Shown here: piece after piece, positions 16,010 through 22,821 of the stretch
How positions within the stretch are numbered: position 1 is the stretch's first letter
Layout of the letters: each line of letters begins with the position of its first letter
From: CAISIP01 sp039934375
GTDB lineage: Bacteria > Pseudomonadota > Gammaproteobacteria > Burkholderiales > Burkholderiaceae_C
Assembly (NCBI GenBank): GCA_039934375.1
Contig: JBDTMH010000038.1
Location: forward strand, 1 to 25,657
Direction of reading: 5' to 3'
Length of the DNA: 25,657 nucleotides
Made by a program: the position numbers and the translations under genes
Notes under the pieces: model-generated
What the model was told of the DNA's origin: nothing
The model's database searches: none
The model's input: only the letters and a program-made list of their open reading frames with translations

Positions 16010-16029
16010 GCCAACGCAGAAACGTTGGC
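16010..16029. repeat. 7-bp inverted repeat in the divergent gap before paiB
   Basis: GCCAACG (16010-16016) and CGTTGGC (16023-16029) form a perfect inverted repeat with a 6-base spacer. It lies in the 221-bp gap between the divergent lactonase operon and the paiB-like gene. It could be an operator or a small hairpin in the paiB leader. No T run follows. I see no gene in the remainder of 15907-16092. Confidence 0.3.
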
Positions 16030-16092
16030 TGGTCAAGTTTGCCGATTGCCTTCGTGCGCGCAACACCGTGCTTGGGCTAAAGTGCTGCCATC

Positions 16093-16734
16093 ATGTACAT
16101 GCCACCCCAATTCAATGTCAAGGACCGGGCCCAGGCCATCGACCTGATGCGCGCGCACCCGCTGGCCAGTCTGATCAGCAATGACGACGACGGTTTTCCG
16201 TATGTGTCGCATCTGCCGCTGCATCTGGAGGAGCGCGACGGACAACTGTTGCTGCTGGGCCACTGCGCCAGACCCAACGGGCATTGGCGCTACCTGCAGC
16301 AACGGCCCAAGGCGCTGGCGACCTTTCTGGGTCCGCACGCCTACATGTCACCCCGTGTCTACCCGGACCTTGCGCGCGTGCCGACCTGGAACTACCTCGC
16401 GGTGCATTGCACGGTGCAGGCCACGCTGATCGACGAGCCGCTGGCCAAGGACCGCTTGCTGAAGAAACTCATTGGCGACCACGACCCGGCCTACATCCCG
16501 CAGTGGATCGGACTGGGCACCGACTACCAGCACAAGATGCTGGCCGGCATCGTGGCGTTCGAGTTGCAGGTGCTGGAACTGCAATGCAAGATCAAGCTCA
16601 ACCAGCACCGGCCCGAGGCACACCAGAAACTGCGTGCAACCTACGCCGCCGGCAATGAGAACGAGCGCGCGCTCGGCCAGTGGATGGACCGCATCGGCAT
16701 CGGCCAGGGCAATCCTGCCGAGCCGGCCGCCTGA
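16093..16734 (+). CDS. PaiB-like FMN-binding protein
   Basis: A 213-residue protein of the PaiB family (FMN-binding split barrel). The start MYMPPQFNVKDRAQAIDLMR and the segments HPLASLISNDDDGFPYVSHL, VYPDLARVPTWNYLAVHC and IVAFELQVLELQCKIKLNQH closely follow the family pattern; the last is the conserved C-terminal block. PaiB of Bacillus was described as a negative regulator of sporulation and protease genes, but the fold is that of a flavin or heme-binding protein and no DNA-binding motif is visible. A cytoplasmic flavin-dependent role is as likely as regulation. It begins a plus-strand cluster, with the tadA start 5 bp after its stop. Confidence 0.88.
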   Translation: MYMPPQFNVKDRAQAIDLMRAHPLASLISNDDDGFPYVSHLPLHLEERDGQLLLLGHCARPNGHWRYLQQRPKALATFLGPHAYMSPRVYPDLARVPTWNYLAVHCTVQATLIDEPLAKDRLLKKLIGDHDPAYIPQWIGLGTDYQHKMLAGIVAFELQVLELQCKIKLNQHRPEAHQKLRATYAAGNENERALGQWMDRIGIGQGNPAEPAA

Positions 16735-16739
16735 GCCCC

Positions 16740-18122
16740 ATGGCGGACGACGCCACCTTGATGGCGCTGGCGCTGGCGCAGGCGCAGCTTGCGCTCGAGG
16801 CCGGCGAGGTTCCGGTGGGCGCCGTGATCATCGACGGCAATGGCGCCGTCATCGCCGTCGGCCACAACGCACCGATCGGTTGCCACGATCCGACCGCCCA
16901 TGCCGAGATCGCGGCGCTGCGTGCAGCGGCAGGCGTACGGGGCAACTACCGGCTCGACGGCTGCAGTCTGTACGTCACGCTTGAACCCTGCACCATGTGT
17001 GCCGGCGCGATGTTGCATGCGCGACTGGCGCGGGTGGTATATGGCGCACCCGACCCGAGGACTGGCGCCGCTGGTTCGGTCGTCGACGTGTTTGCCAACC
17101 CGCGCATCAACCACCAGACCACGGTGCGCGGCGGCGTGATGGCCGGCGAATGTGGCGCCGTATTGCAGCAGTTCTTTTCCGACAAACGCAAGGAGACCCG
17201 CATGAATGCCAGAGCGCTGCGCGAAGACGCGCTGAGAACCCCCGACAGCTGTTTTGCAGATCTGCCGGGCTACCCGTGGCAACCCCAATATTGCAGCGAC
17301 TTGCCGGCCCTGGCCGGCCTGCGCCTGCATTACCTCGACGAAGGCCCGCGCGATGCGCCGCTGACCTGGCTGTGCCTGCATGGCAACCCGGCCTGGAGTT
17401 ATCTGTACCGCAAGATGATCCCGGTGTTTCTGGCCGCCGGCCACCGGGTGGTGGCCCCCGACATGCCGGGCTTTGGCAAGAGCGACAAACCGAAGAAGGA
17501 CGAGGCCCATACGTTCAGCTGGCACCGCCAGGTGCTGCTGGCGCTGATCGAGCGGCTGGATCTGAACAAGGTGGTGCTGGTGGTGCAGGACTGGGGTGGC
17601 CTGCTCGGCCTGACCTTGCCGATGGCCGCGCCGCAGCGCTATCAGGGCCTGCTGGTCATGAACACCGTGCTTGCCACCGGTGACGTTCCGCTGAGTCCCG
17701 GTTTTGTGGGCTGGCGCGAGATGTGCGCGAAGAACCCGCAGTTCGACATCGCTAGGCTGTTTGCACGTGGCAACCCGCAGATGGACGCGGCTGAATGCGC
17801 CGCCTACATGGCGCCCTATCCCGACAGTGGCCATCGAGCCGCCACCCGTGTCTTTGCGTCCATGGTGCCGGAGTTTCCCGATTCGGATGGCGCCGCCGTG
17901 TCGCGCCAGGCGCGCGACTTCTGGCGCGACAGGTGGAGCGGCAAGACACTGATGGCGATCGGCCAGCAGGACCCGGTGCTGGGACTGCCGGTGATGCAGG
18001 CGCTGCGCGCGCAGATTCGCAACTGCCCGGAGCCCATGGTGCTGGCGCAGGCCGGCCACTTCGTGCAGGAGCATGGCGAACCGATCGCGCGCGAGGCGGT
18101 GCGGGTCTTTGGCCACGGATAA
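16740..18122 (+). CDS. TadA tRNA adenosine-34 deaminase fused in frame to a haloalkane dehalogenase
   Basis: One 460-codon frame with two complete enzymes. Residues 1-154 are TadA, which turns adenosine 34 of tRNA-Arg into inosine: zinc/catalytic His54 and Glu56 in AHAEI, and Cys84 and Cys87 in LEPCTMCAGA. The domain reaches its normal end (VLQQFFSDKRKE). Residues 155-460 form a 306-residue alpha/beta hydrolase very like DhlA (310 residues). In numbering from its own Met, it has HGNPAWSYLYRKMIPVF (oxyanion region), nucleophile Asp130 and halide-binding Trp131 in VVQDWGG, a cap tryptophan Trp171, acid Asp257 and base His286 in AGHFVQE. All catalytic residues are intact. No stop separates the parts, yet an AAGGAG-ATG start sits at the junction (17190-17204). 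The 16740 ATG is preferred over 16680, whose extra residues are a shadow of paiB. The natural halide substrate is unknown. Confidence 0.88.
   Translation: MADDATLMALALAQAQLALEAGEVPVGAVIIDGNGAVIAVGHNAPIGCHDPTAHAEIAALRAAAGVRGNYRLDGCSLYVTLEPCTMCAGAMLHARLARVVYGAPDPRTGAAGSVVDVFANPRINHQTTVRGGVMAGECGAVLQQFFSDKRKETRMNARALREDALRTPDSCFADLPGYPWQPQYCSDLPALAGLRLHYLDEGPRDAPLTWLCLHGNPAWSYLYRKMIPVFLAAGHRVVAPDMPGFGKSDKPKKDEAHTFSWHRQVLLALIERLDLNKVVLVVQDWGGLLGLTLPMAAPQRYQGLLVMNTVLATGDVPLSPGFVGWREMCAKNPQFDIARLFARGNPQMDAAECAAYMAPYPDSGHRAATRVFASMVPEFPDSDGAAVSRQARDFWRDRWSGKTLMAIGQQDPVLGLPVMQALRAQIRNCPEPMVLAQAGHFVQEHGEPIAREAVRVFGHG
17190..17204 (+). promoter_or_regulatory. Internal ribosome site and start codon for a free dehalogenase
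   Basis: AAGGAG (17190-17195), 6 bases, then ATG (17202-17204) lies in frame inside the fused gene, exactly at the first residue of the DhlA-like part (MNARALREDALRTPD). This is the strongest ribosome site in the fused gene. It suggests that a free 306-residue dehalogenase is also made, or was made before the tadA stop codon was lost. Confidence 0.65.
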
Positions 18123-18154
18123 TGCGCCATTGTTTTGCCAAAGCCTAAGCCTCG

Positions 18155-19117
18155 ATGAGCCATATCTATATCTATTCACCCTCCAGTGCACAACGCGACA
18201 AGGTGGCATTTCGCCGCGGCGTGGCGCGGCTGGAGGCCCTGGGTCACCAGGTGGAGATCGACCCGGATGCATTGGCCACGCACATGCGTTTTGCCGGTGA
18301 CGATGCGACGCGGCTTGCGGCCATTCACCGCGCGGCCGCCAGTGGCGCCGATGTGGCAATGACCAGCCGTGGCGGCTACGGACTCACGCGTATCCTGCCG
18401 GGCATCCGTTATGCGGCGCTGGCCAAGGCGGTGGCGCGGGGCACGCGTTTCATCGGCTTCAGCGATTTCACCGCATTGCAGTGTGCGTTGTATGCAAAGA
18501 CCGGCGCCGTGAGCTGGATGGGGCCGGTGGTGCACGACGACTTCGGCCGGCCAGACGAGGTCGACGACATCATGCTGGCCTGCCTGGAAGACCTCTTGTG
18601 CGACCAGGGGGAGGGGGCGGGCTGGCAATTGCCCAAGCCACCCACACCGAAGAAGGCCGCTACCGCAAGCGCCTCTGCATCGCGACCGCTGCCGCCACCG
18701 CGGCCGATCCGCAATGCCGTGTTGTGGGGCGGCAATCTGGCCGTACTCAGCGCGTTGGTTGGCACCCCCTACCTGCCGCAGGTTGTGGGTGGCGTGCTGG
18801 TGCTCGAGGACATCGCCGAACACCCGTACCGCGTAGAGCGCATGCTGACCCAGTTGCTGCTTGCCGGTGTGCTGTCGCAGCAGAAGGCCATCGTGCTGGG
18901 CCAGTTCACGAACTACCAGCTGGCACCGAACGACAAGGGCTTCAAGCTGCAGACCGTCATCGACTGGTTGCGCAGCAAGCTCAAGGCGCCGGTGCTGACC
19001 AACCTGCCCATCGGCCATGTGCCGACCAAGGTGGTGCTGCCGTTCGGTCTGCCGGTCGACCTGATGGTTGATGGGCGCGATGCGCTGATCTACTGGGGCG
19101 GCCACCACCATCACTGA
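18155..19117 (+). CDS. ldcA: LD-carboxypeptidase, muramoyltetrapeptide carboxypeptidase (S66 family)
   Basis: A 320-residue cytoplasmic serine peptidase of family S66 that removes the terminal D-alanine from recycled murein tetrapeptide. The catalytic triad is visible: Ser103 in GFSDFTAL, Glu218 in VLEDIAEHPYR and His288 in LPIGHVPTK. SRGGYGLTRILPGI is the usual substrate-loop motif. Residues about 155-186 form a low-complexity insert rich in Pro, Lys, Ala and Ser between the two domains, longer than in typical relatives. The protein ends YWGGHHHH, a natural run of four histidines. The gene starts 32 bp after the TadA-dehalogenase frame. A tadA-ldcA neighbourhood is, as I recall, found in other Burkholderiales. 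Confidence 0.9.
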   Translation: MSHIYIYSPSSAQRDKVAFRRGVARLEALGHQVEIDPDALATHMRFAGDDATRLAAIHRAAASGADVAMTSRGGYGLTRILPGIRYAALAKAVARGTRFIGFSDFTALQCALYAKTGAVSWMGPVVHDDFGRPDEVDDIMLACLEDLLCDQGEGAGWQLPKPPTPKKAATASASASRPLPPPRPIRNAVLWGGNLAVLSALVGTPYLPQVVGGVLVLEDIAEHPYRVERMLTQLLLAGVLSQQKAIVLGQFTNYQLAPNDKGFKLQTVIDWLRSKLKAPVLTNLPIGHVPTKVVLPFGLPVDLMVDGRDALIYWGGHHHH

Positions 19118-19180
19118 ACGGCACTGGTGCACCGCGCCGAGCCGGGTTGCACAGGTCTACCACTGTCAGGAGCATTTGCC

Positions 19181-19831
19181 GTGTCCATTTGCGAACTCGA
19201 CCATATTGCCGTCACGGCACCCACCTTGCAGGCCGGTGTGGATTGGGTGCACGACGTGCTGGGCGTAGCGCCGGCGGGCGGCGGTGAACACCCGGCCATG
19301 GGTACGCACAACCATCTGCTTCGCCTGGGCCCGTCGACCTACCTGGAAGTGATTGCCGTCAACCCGGCGGCGCCGGCACCAGAACGGGCGCGCTGGTTCG
19401 GCCTGGATACGCTGGAGCCGAATGCGCCGCCACGGCTACGCACCTGGATTGCGCGCACCGACAATATTGCCGCCGCGCTGGCCGACGCCGGTGAGATCTT
19501 GGGCGGCGTCACGCCGATGACGCGCGGTGCGCTGCAGTGGCTCATCACGATCCCCGAAGATGGCAAGCCGCCGCTCGGAGGGTGCGCGCCGGCGCTGATT
19601 CAGTGGATGGGTCATCAGCCACACCCTGCAGCAGGCCTGCCTGACCACGGATTGCGGTTGCGTGGCCTGGAACTGTTCCATCCGCGCCCGTACCGGGTCA
19701 TGGCCTTGCTGCAGGCGATGGGCGTCTCGGGGCCAATCCAGGTACGCCGCTCGGCCGAAGACGAGGGCTCCTCGCTGACGGCGCACATCGATACGCCGCA
19801 GGGGCTGTGCAGCTTGTCGACGCGCGGCTGA
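19181..19831 (+). CDS. VOC / glyoxalase-like domain protein
   Basis: A 216-residue protein of the glyoxalase-like (Glyoxalase_3) type. The chosen start is GTG at 19181, which has AGGAG (19168-19172) 8 bases upstream and gives MSICELDHIAVTAPTLQAGV, the usual first strand of the fold. Other matching parts are GTHNHLLRLGPSTYLEVIAV, near the conserved metal-ligand positions, and a later LRGLELFHPRP. The open frame extends 54 bases upstream to another GTG, but without a ribosome site. Function is not known; members are metal-dependent lyases, dioxygenases or resistance proteins. It lies 63 bp after ldcA and converges on the Bug gene, with 39 bp between the stops. Confidence 0.78.
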   Translation: MSICELDHIAVTAPTLQAGVDWVHDVLGVAPAGGGEHPAMGTHNHLLRLGPSTYLEVIAVNPAAPAPERARWFGLDTLEPNAPPRLRTWIARTDNIAAALADAGEILGGVTPMTRGALQWLITIPEDGKPPLGGCAPALIQWMGHQPHPAAGLPDHGLRLRGLELFHPRPYRVMALLQAMGVSGPIQVRRSAEDEGSSLTAHIDTPQGLCSLSTRG

Positions 19832-19870
19832 AAGGCCGCCGGTCGCCGCGCGGCGCGGTAAAGTTTCCCC

Positions 19871-20839
19871 TTATTGCGGCTCGATCTTCGCGTCGTGGAT
19901 GGCCTTGGCCCACTTGGCGGTTTCCAGCTTGCCGCGCTGGGCCAGTGCCTCGGGCGTACTGGGTTCGACCGCGAAACCGTTGGCAGAGAACTTCTCCTGG
20001 ATGTCCTTGCTGCTGGCCGCCGCGTTGAAGGCGTGGTTGAGTTTGGCAATGATCTCGGGAGGAGTACCGGCCGGGACGTAGGCTGCGAAATAGGCGATCA
20101 GTTCATAGTCCTTCAGACCCAGCGCTTCGTTGACAGTGGGCAGATCCGGCACCACTGAAGATCGCTTGGTGGACGTCACGGCCAGGCCGCGCACCTTGCC
20201 ACCCTTGACCTGGGGCACCATCACGCCGAAGTCGGCGCTGAACATCATCACTTGGCCACCAATCAAGTCGGTCATCGCGGCCGGACCGCTCTTGTACGGC
20301 ACGTTGGTCATGTCGATTCCAGTCATGCCGGCCAGCACGGCAGACGACACCAGTTGCGAGGTGCTGGCGCTGGCGAAGGTGACAACGCCAGGTTTGGCCT
20401 TGGCCAGCTCGACAAACTCACGCAAGGTCTTGGCTGGCACGTCGTTGTTGACGGCAATGATCAGCGGCACCGATCCCATGTAGGCTACTGGCGCGAAAGC
20501 CGTGTCCTGATCGTAAGGCAGCTTCTTCATCAGGCTCTTGAGCGCAGCGTTGGTGCTGTTGGTGCCGATCAGGATGGTGTAGCCATCCGGTGCGGATTTG
20601 GCCACCGCGTCGGCGCCAAGCATACCGTTGACACCGGGTTTGTTCTCGATGATCACCGGCTGGCCCAGCGTCTCGGAGACCTTGGCGGCGAAGGCGCGGC
20701 CGATCTGGTCGGTGGCGCTGCCGGCGGCAAACGGCACGATGGCCTTGATCGGCTTGGTGGGATAGGCCTGGGCCAGGGCGACGGTGCCGCCCGACGCCAG
20801 GGCGGCAAAAAGAGTGATGAGGCGCGTGACAGAACGCAT
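19871..20839 (-). CDS. Bug family tripartite tricarboxylate transporter substrate-binding protein (TctC-like)
   Basis: A 322-residue periplasmic binding protein. The signal peptide (MRSVTRLITLFAALASGGTV, cleavage near ALA-QA) precedes the typical mature start YPTKPIKAIVPFAAGSATD. Further family motifs are VIIENKPGVNGMLGADAVAK, VPYKSGPAAMTDLIGGQVMM and VRGLAVTSTKRSSVVPDLPT. GGAG lies 8 bases before the ATG. Bug proteins are greatly expanded in Bordetella, Cupriavidus and Comamonadaceae, and bind carboxylates or small amides. No tctA/tctB membrane genes are nearby, which is usual for such orphan receptors. It is the last gene of the atuA cluster, 46 bp after the small AtuA-like gene, so its ligand may belong to that pathway. 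Confidence 0.92.
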   Translation of the reverse strand: MRSVTRLITLFAALASGGTVALAQAYPTKPIKAIVPFAAGSATDQIGRAFAAKVSETLGQPVIIENKPGVNGMLGADAVAKSAPDGYTILIGTNSTNAALKSLMKKLPYDQDTAFAPVAYMGSVPLIIAVNNDVPAKTLREFVELAKAKPGVVTFASASTSQLVSSAVLAGMTGIDMTNVPYKSGPAAMTDLIGGQVMMFSADFGVMVPQVKGGKVRGLAVTSTKRSSVVPDLPTVNEALGLKDYELIAYFAAYVPAGTPPEIIAKLNHAFNAAASSKDIQEKFSANGFAVEPSTPEALAQRGKLETAKWAKAIHDAKIEPQ

Positions 20840-20885
20840 GAAGAAGTCTCCAGAAAAGGAATTGCTCGAAACGAGTCGCGCGAGT

Positions 20886-21200
20886 TTAGGGCAGTTCCGG
20901 CGCGATCTCGATGTCCAGGACTGCGGCGCCCAGGGTTTTGCCGTGCGCGTCCAGCGCCAGCGAGCGCGTGACGCCACCGCCCAGTGCCTCGTGCATGACG
21001 AAATGCACTGCGCCCAGATGCGGCAGCAGGTAACGCGTGACGGCGCCATGCACGACACCCTGATAGAACGCCTTGACGCGTTCCGCGCTCAGCGTGCGTT
21101 CGAGCAAGGTGTAATGCGCCGGATCGCGCGCGATCACGCTCAGCGTGGCCCGGTTGCCCTTGTCGCCGGAGCGGGCCAATGCGATGTCTCGGATTTTCAT
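20886..21200 (-). CDS. Small AtuA-like protein (ferredoxin-fold domain)
   Basis: A 104-residue protein that matches, as I recall it, the small domain often found after or fused to AtuA/DUF1446 proteins. It starts MKIRDIALARSGDKGNRATL, where the SGDKGN segment is the hallmark, and has YLLPHLGAVHFVMHEALGGG in the middle. Its ATG abuts the TGA of the repeat-encoded ORF with no spacer, and the GC-rich repeat supplies the sequence where a ribosome site would lie. It probably forms a complex with AtuA. The biochemical role is unknown. Confidence 0.82.
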   Translation of the reverse strand: MKIRDIALARSGDKGNRATLSVIARDPAHYTLLERTLSAERVKAFYQGVVHGAVTRYLLPHLGAVHFVMHEALGGGVTRSLALDAHGKTLGAAVLDIEIAPELP

Positions 21201-21356
21201 TCAGTACCGCCCGGCCGTTCCGAAGGTACTGACGGCCCCCTCGGGGGGCAGCGAACGCAGAGAGCGTGGGGGCACGATCTCGTACCGCCCGGCCGTTCCG
21301 AAGGTACTGACGGCCCCCTCGGGGGGCAGCGAACGTTGCGAGCGTGGGAGTTTCAT
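21201..21356 (-). CDS. Short repeat-encoded ORF between atuA and the small AtuA-like gene
   Basis: A 51-codon frame made of two 26-codon units. It starts with an ATG one base after the atuA TAA and ends with a TGA that directly touches the next ATG. The unit reads RSLPPEGAVSTFGTAGRY in both halves, and the peptide has no known domain. It may simply be what the repeat happens to encode. The exact fit between two genes would let ribosomes pass from atuA to the small gene, so a coupling role is possible. No strong ribosome site precedes it (only GGAA, 8 bases upstream). Confidence 0.3.
   Translation of the reverse strand: MKLPRSQRSLPPEGAVSTFGTAGRYEIVPPRSLRSLPPEGAVSTFGTAGRY
21204..21350. repeat. 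Two tandem copies of a 78-bp GC-rich palindromic intergenic repeat
   Basis: The first 54 bases of each unit are identical (21204-21257 and 21282-21335), then five bases differ, then AGCGTGGG recurs. Each unit contains GGCCGT...ACGGCC as a 6-bp stem and a GCCCCCTCGGGGGGC hairpin. From memory, very similar elements are scattered between genes in Comamonadaceae. They may slow transcription or protect RNA. There is no transposase and no target-site duplication that I can see. Confidence 0.85.
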
Positions 21357-21357
21357 A

Positions 21358-22707
21358 TTAATTTTCCAGCATCTGGCAACGGGTCTGAATGGCATCGCGC
21401 GGCACGAGGGCGGACGCTGCCGCGACGACCTCGCGTACCGATTGCGTGACGCCACCGCCACCGGCCGGGCCGTTCAGGTACAGGGCTTCGACCTCCTGCG
21501 CCGCGCGTTCGGCCTGCGCCCGGTCCGCGCAGCGCAGCGCCAGTCGCACGCGCACCTCGTAGGGCTCGCGATCCGCGCCCAGCCCGGGGCCGTGCATGGC
21601 GTTAACGCCAATCAGCTCCAACCGATGTTCGTGGGCGGACCAGCCCAGGCGCTGTAGCCGCGCTTTGAGCACCTGCAGCGCCAGTTCGCCCCGGGCGCGG
21701 GCACCAAGACCGGCATAGGAAATCTGCCCCTCGCCAATAAATCCATCGCGGTAACCCAACGTGGCCTTGAGCAAGTCGGGCCGGACATGGCCGCTGGCAC
21801 CCGAAACGCGAACCCGGTCTGGCCCGATCTCTTCGAAGCGTACCTGCGAAAAGTCGGCCACTACGTCAGGCTGCAGGTAATGTTCGGGATCTTCCAGTTC
21901 GTACAGCAGCTGAGCGGTGCAGGTCAGCCGGTCGACCCGACCGCCAGTTCCGGCCAGTTTGGTAATGACGGCACTTCCGTCGCCATGCACCTCGGCCAGC
22001 GGAAAACCGACGTTGGCCAGATCTGGTACGTCGAAAAACCCCGGGTCGGCAATATAACCGCCGCTGACCTGGGCCGCACATTCGAGCAGATGTCCGACCA
22101 CGATGCCCTGGCCCAGGCGAGGCCAGTCTTGCGCCTGCCAGCCGAAGTGGTGCATCAGCGGCGCCAGGAACAGCGCCGGATCGGCAATTCGACCGGCGAT
22201 GACGACGTTGGCGCCTTGCTGCAGCGCTGGTTGCAAGGCCTCTGCGCCGAGGTAGGCATTGGCCGAAATCAGCCGGTCGCTCAGGTCGGCCACGGTCTGG
22301 CTGGAATCGAGCAGGGCGGTTTGCGGATGCGCGTGCATCCAGGCGAGCACGTCGTCGCCTTCTACGATGGCAACGCGCAGGCTCGGCAACCCCAATTCGC
22401 GTGCCACTTCCAGCACCGCTTGCCCTGCTGCCTTCGGGTTGGCTGCGCCCATATTCGTCAGCACGGTGATACCGCGTGCCTGACACGCCGGCAACACCGC
22501 GCGCATGCGTTCGCGCAGCAGCGGGTCGTAGCCCTGCGTGGGGTCAGTGGCGCGGCGCAACTGTGCCAGCGCAATCGTGCGCTCGGCCAGGCATTCGAAT
22601 ACCAGCGCGTCGAGTTGGCCCCGCTCGGCCAGATCCCGGGCCGGGTCGATGCGGTCGCCAGAATAGCCGGCGCCGGAGCCGATGCGAAAGATGGTGGTTT
22701 GTGGCAT
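21358..22707 (-). CDS. atuA: AtuA family protein (acyclic terpene utilisation, DUF1446)
   Basis: A 449-residue protein of the AtuA/DUF1446 family. The N-terminus IFRIGSGAGYSGDRIDPARD is the family signature. Other conserved parts are LTNMGAANPKAAGQAVLEVA, VVIAGRIADPALFLAPL and ECAAQVSGGYIADPGF. The ATG at 22707 sits at the conserved start. An ATG at 22761 has a better ribosome site (AGAGGA) and would add 18 unconserved residues. In Pseudomonas, atuA is required for growth on citronellol and geraniol, but its reaction is unknown, and homologues occur in other CoA-dependent pathways. Here it heads a minus-strand cluster with the small AtuA-like gene and a Bug receptor, divergent from an esterase and an acyl-CoA synthetase. 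This fits uptake and activation of a branched carboxylate or ester (inference). Confidence 0.85.
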   Translation of the reverse strand: MPQTTIFRIGSGAGYSGDRIDPARDLAERGQLDALVFECLAERTIALAQLRRATDPTQGYDPLLRERMRAVLPACQARGITVLTNMGAANPKAAGQAVLEVARELGLPSLRVAIVEGDDVLAWMHAHPQTALLDSSQTVADLSDRLISANAYLGAEALQPALQQGANVVIAGRIADPALFLAPLMHHFGWQAQDWPRLGQGIVVGHLLECAAQVSGGYIADPGFFDVPDLANVGFPLAEVHGDGSAVITKLAGTGGRVDRLTCTAQLLYELEDPEHYLQPDVVADFSQVRFEEIGPDRVRVSGASGHVRPDLLKATLGYRDGFIGEGQISYAGLGARARGELALQVLKARLQRLGWSAHEHRLELIGVNAMHGPGLGADREPYEVRVRLALRCADRAQAERAAQEVEALYLNGPAGGGGVTQSVREVVAAASALVPRDAIQTRCQMLEN

Positions 22708-22821
22708 GGACGGAGCGAATCGTTTTTCGGCTTTGGAGCCACGAGGCAGAGGCGCTGACATTGTGGCATCCTCTGCACCGCCAGACATTTACCGAAAGAG
22801 ACGCCATTGCACCAGCACCCG

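Noticed and set aside
15756..16092. A plus-strand gene in the gap before paiB
   Set aside because: Open frames exist here, but they overlap the lactonase start or the paiB gene, lack ribosome sites and show no recognisable protein pattern.
16680..16739. Earlier ATG for the TadA-dehalogenase gene
   Set aside because: The extra 20 residues overlap the end of paiB and do not resemble a TadA N-terminus; ATG 16740 fits the family.
21204..21350. The 78-bp repeat pair as a CRISPR array or insertion sequence end
   Set aside because: There are only two units, adjacent with no variable spacers of proper size, no cas genes, no transposase and no terminal inverted repeats bounding a gene.
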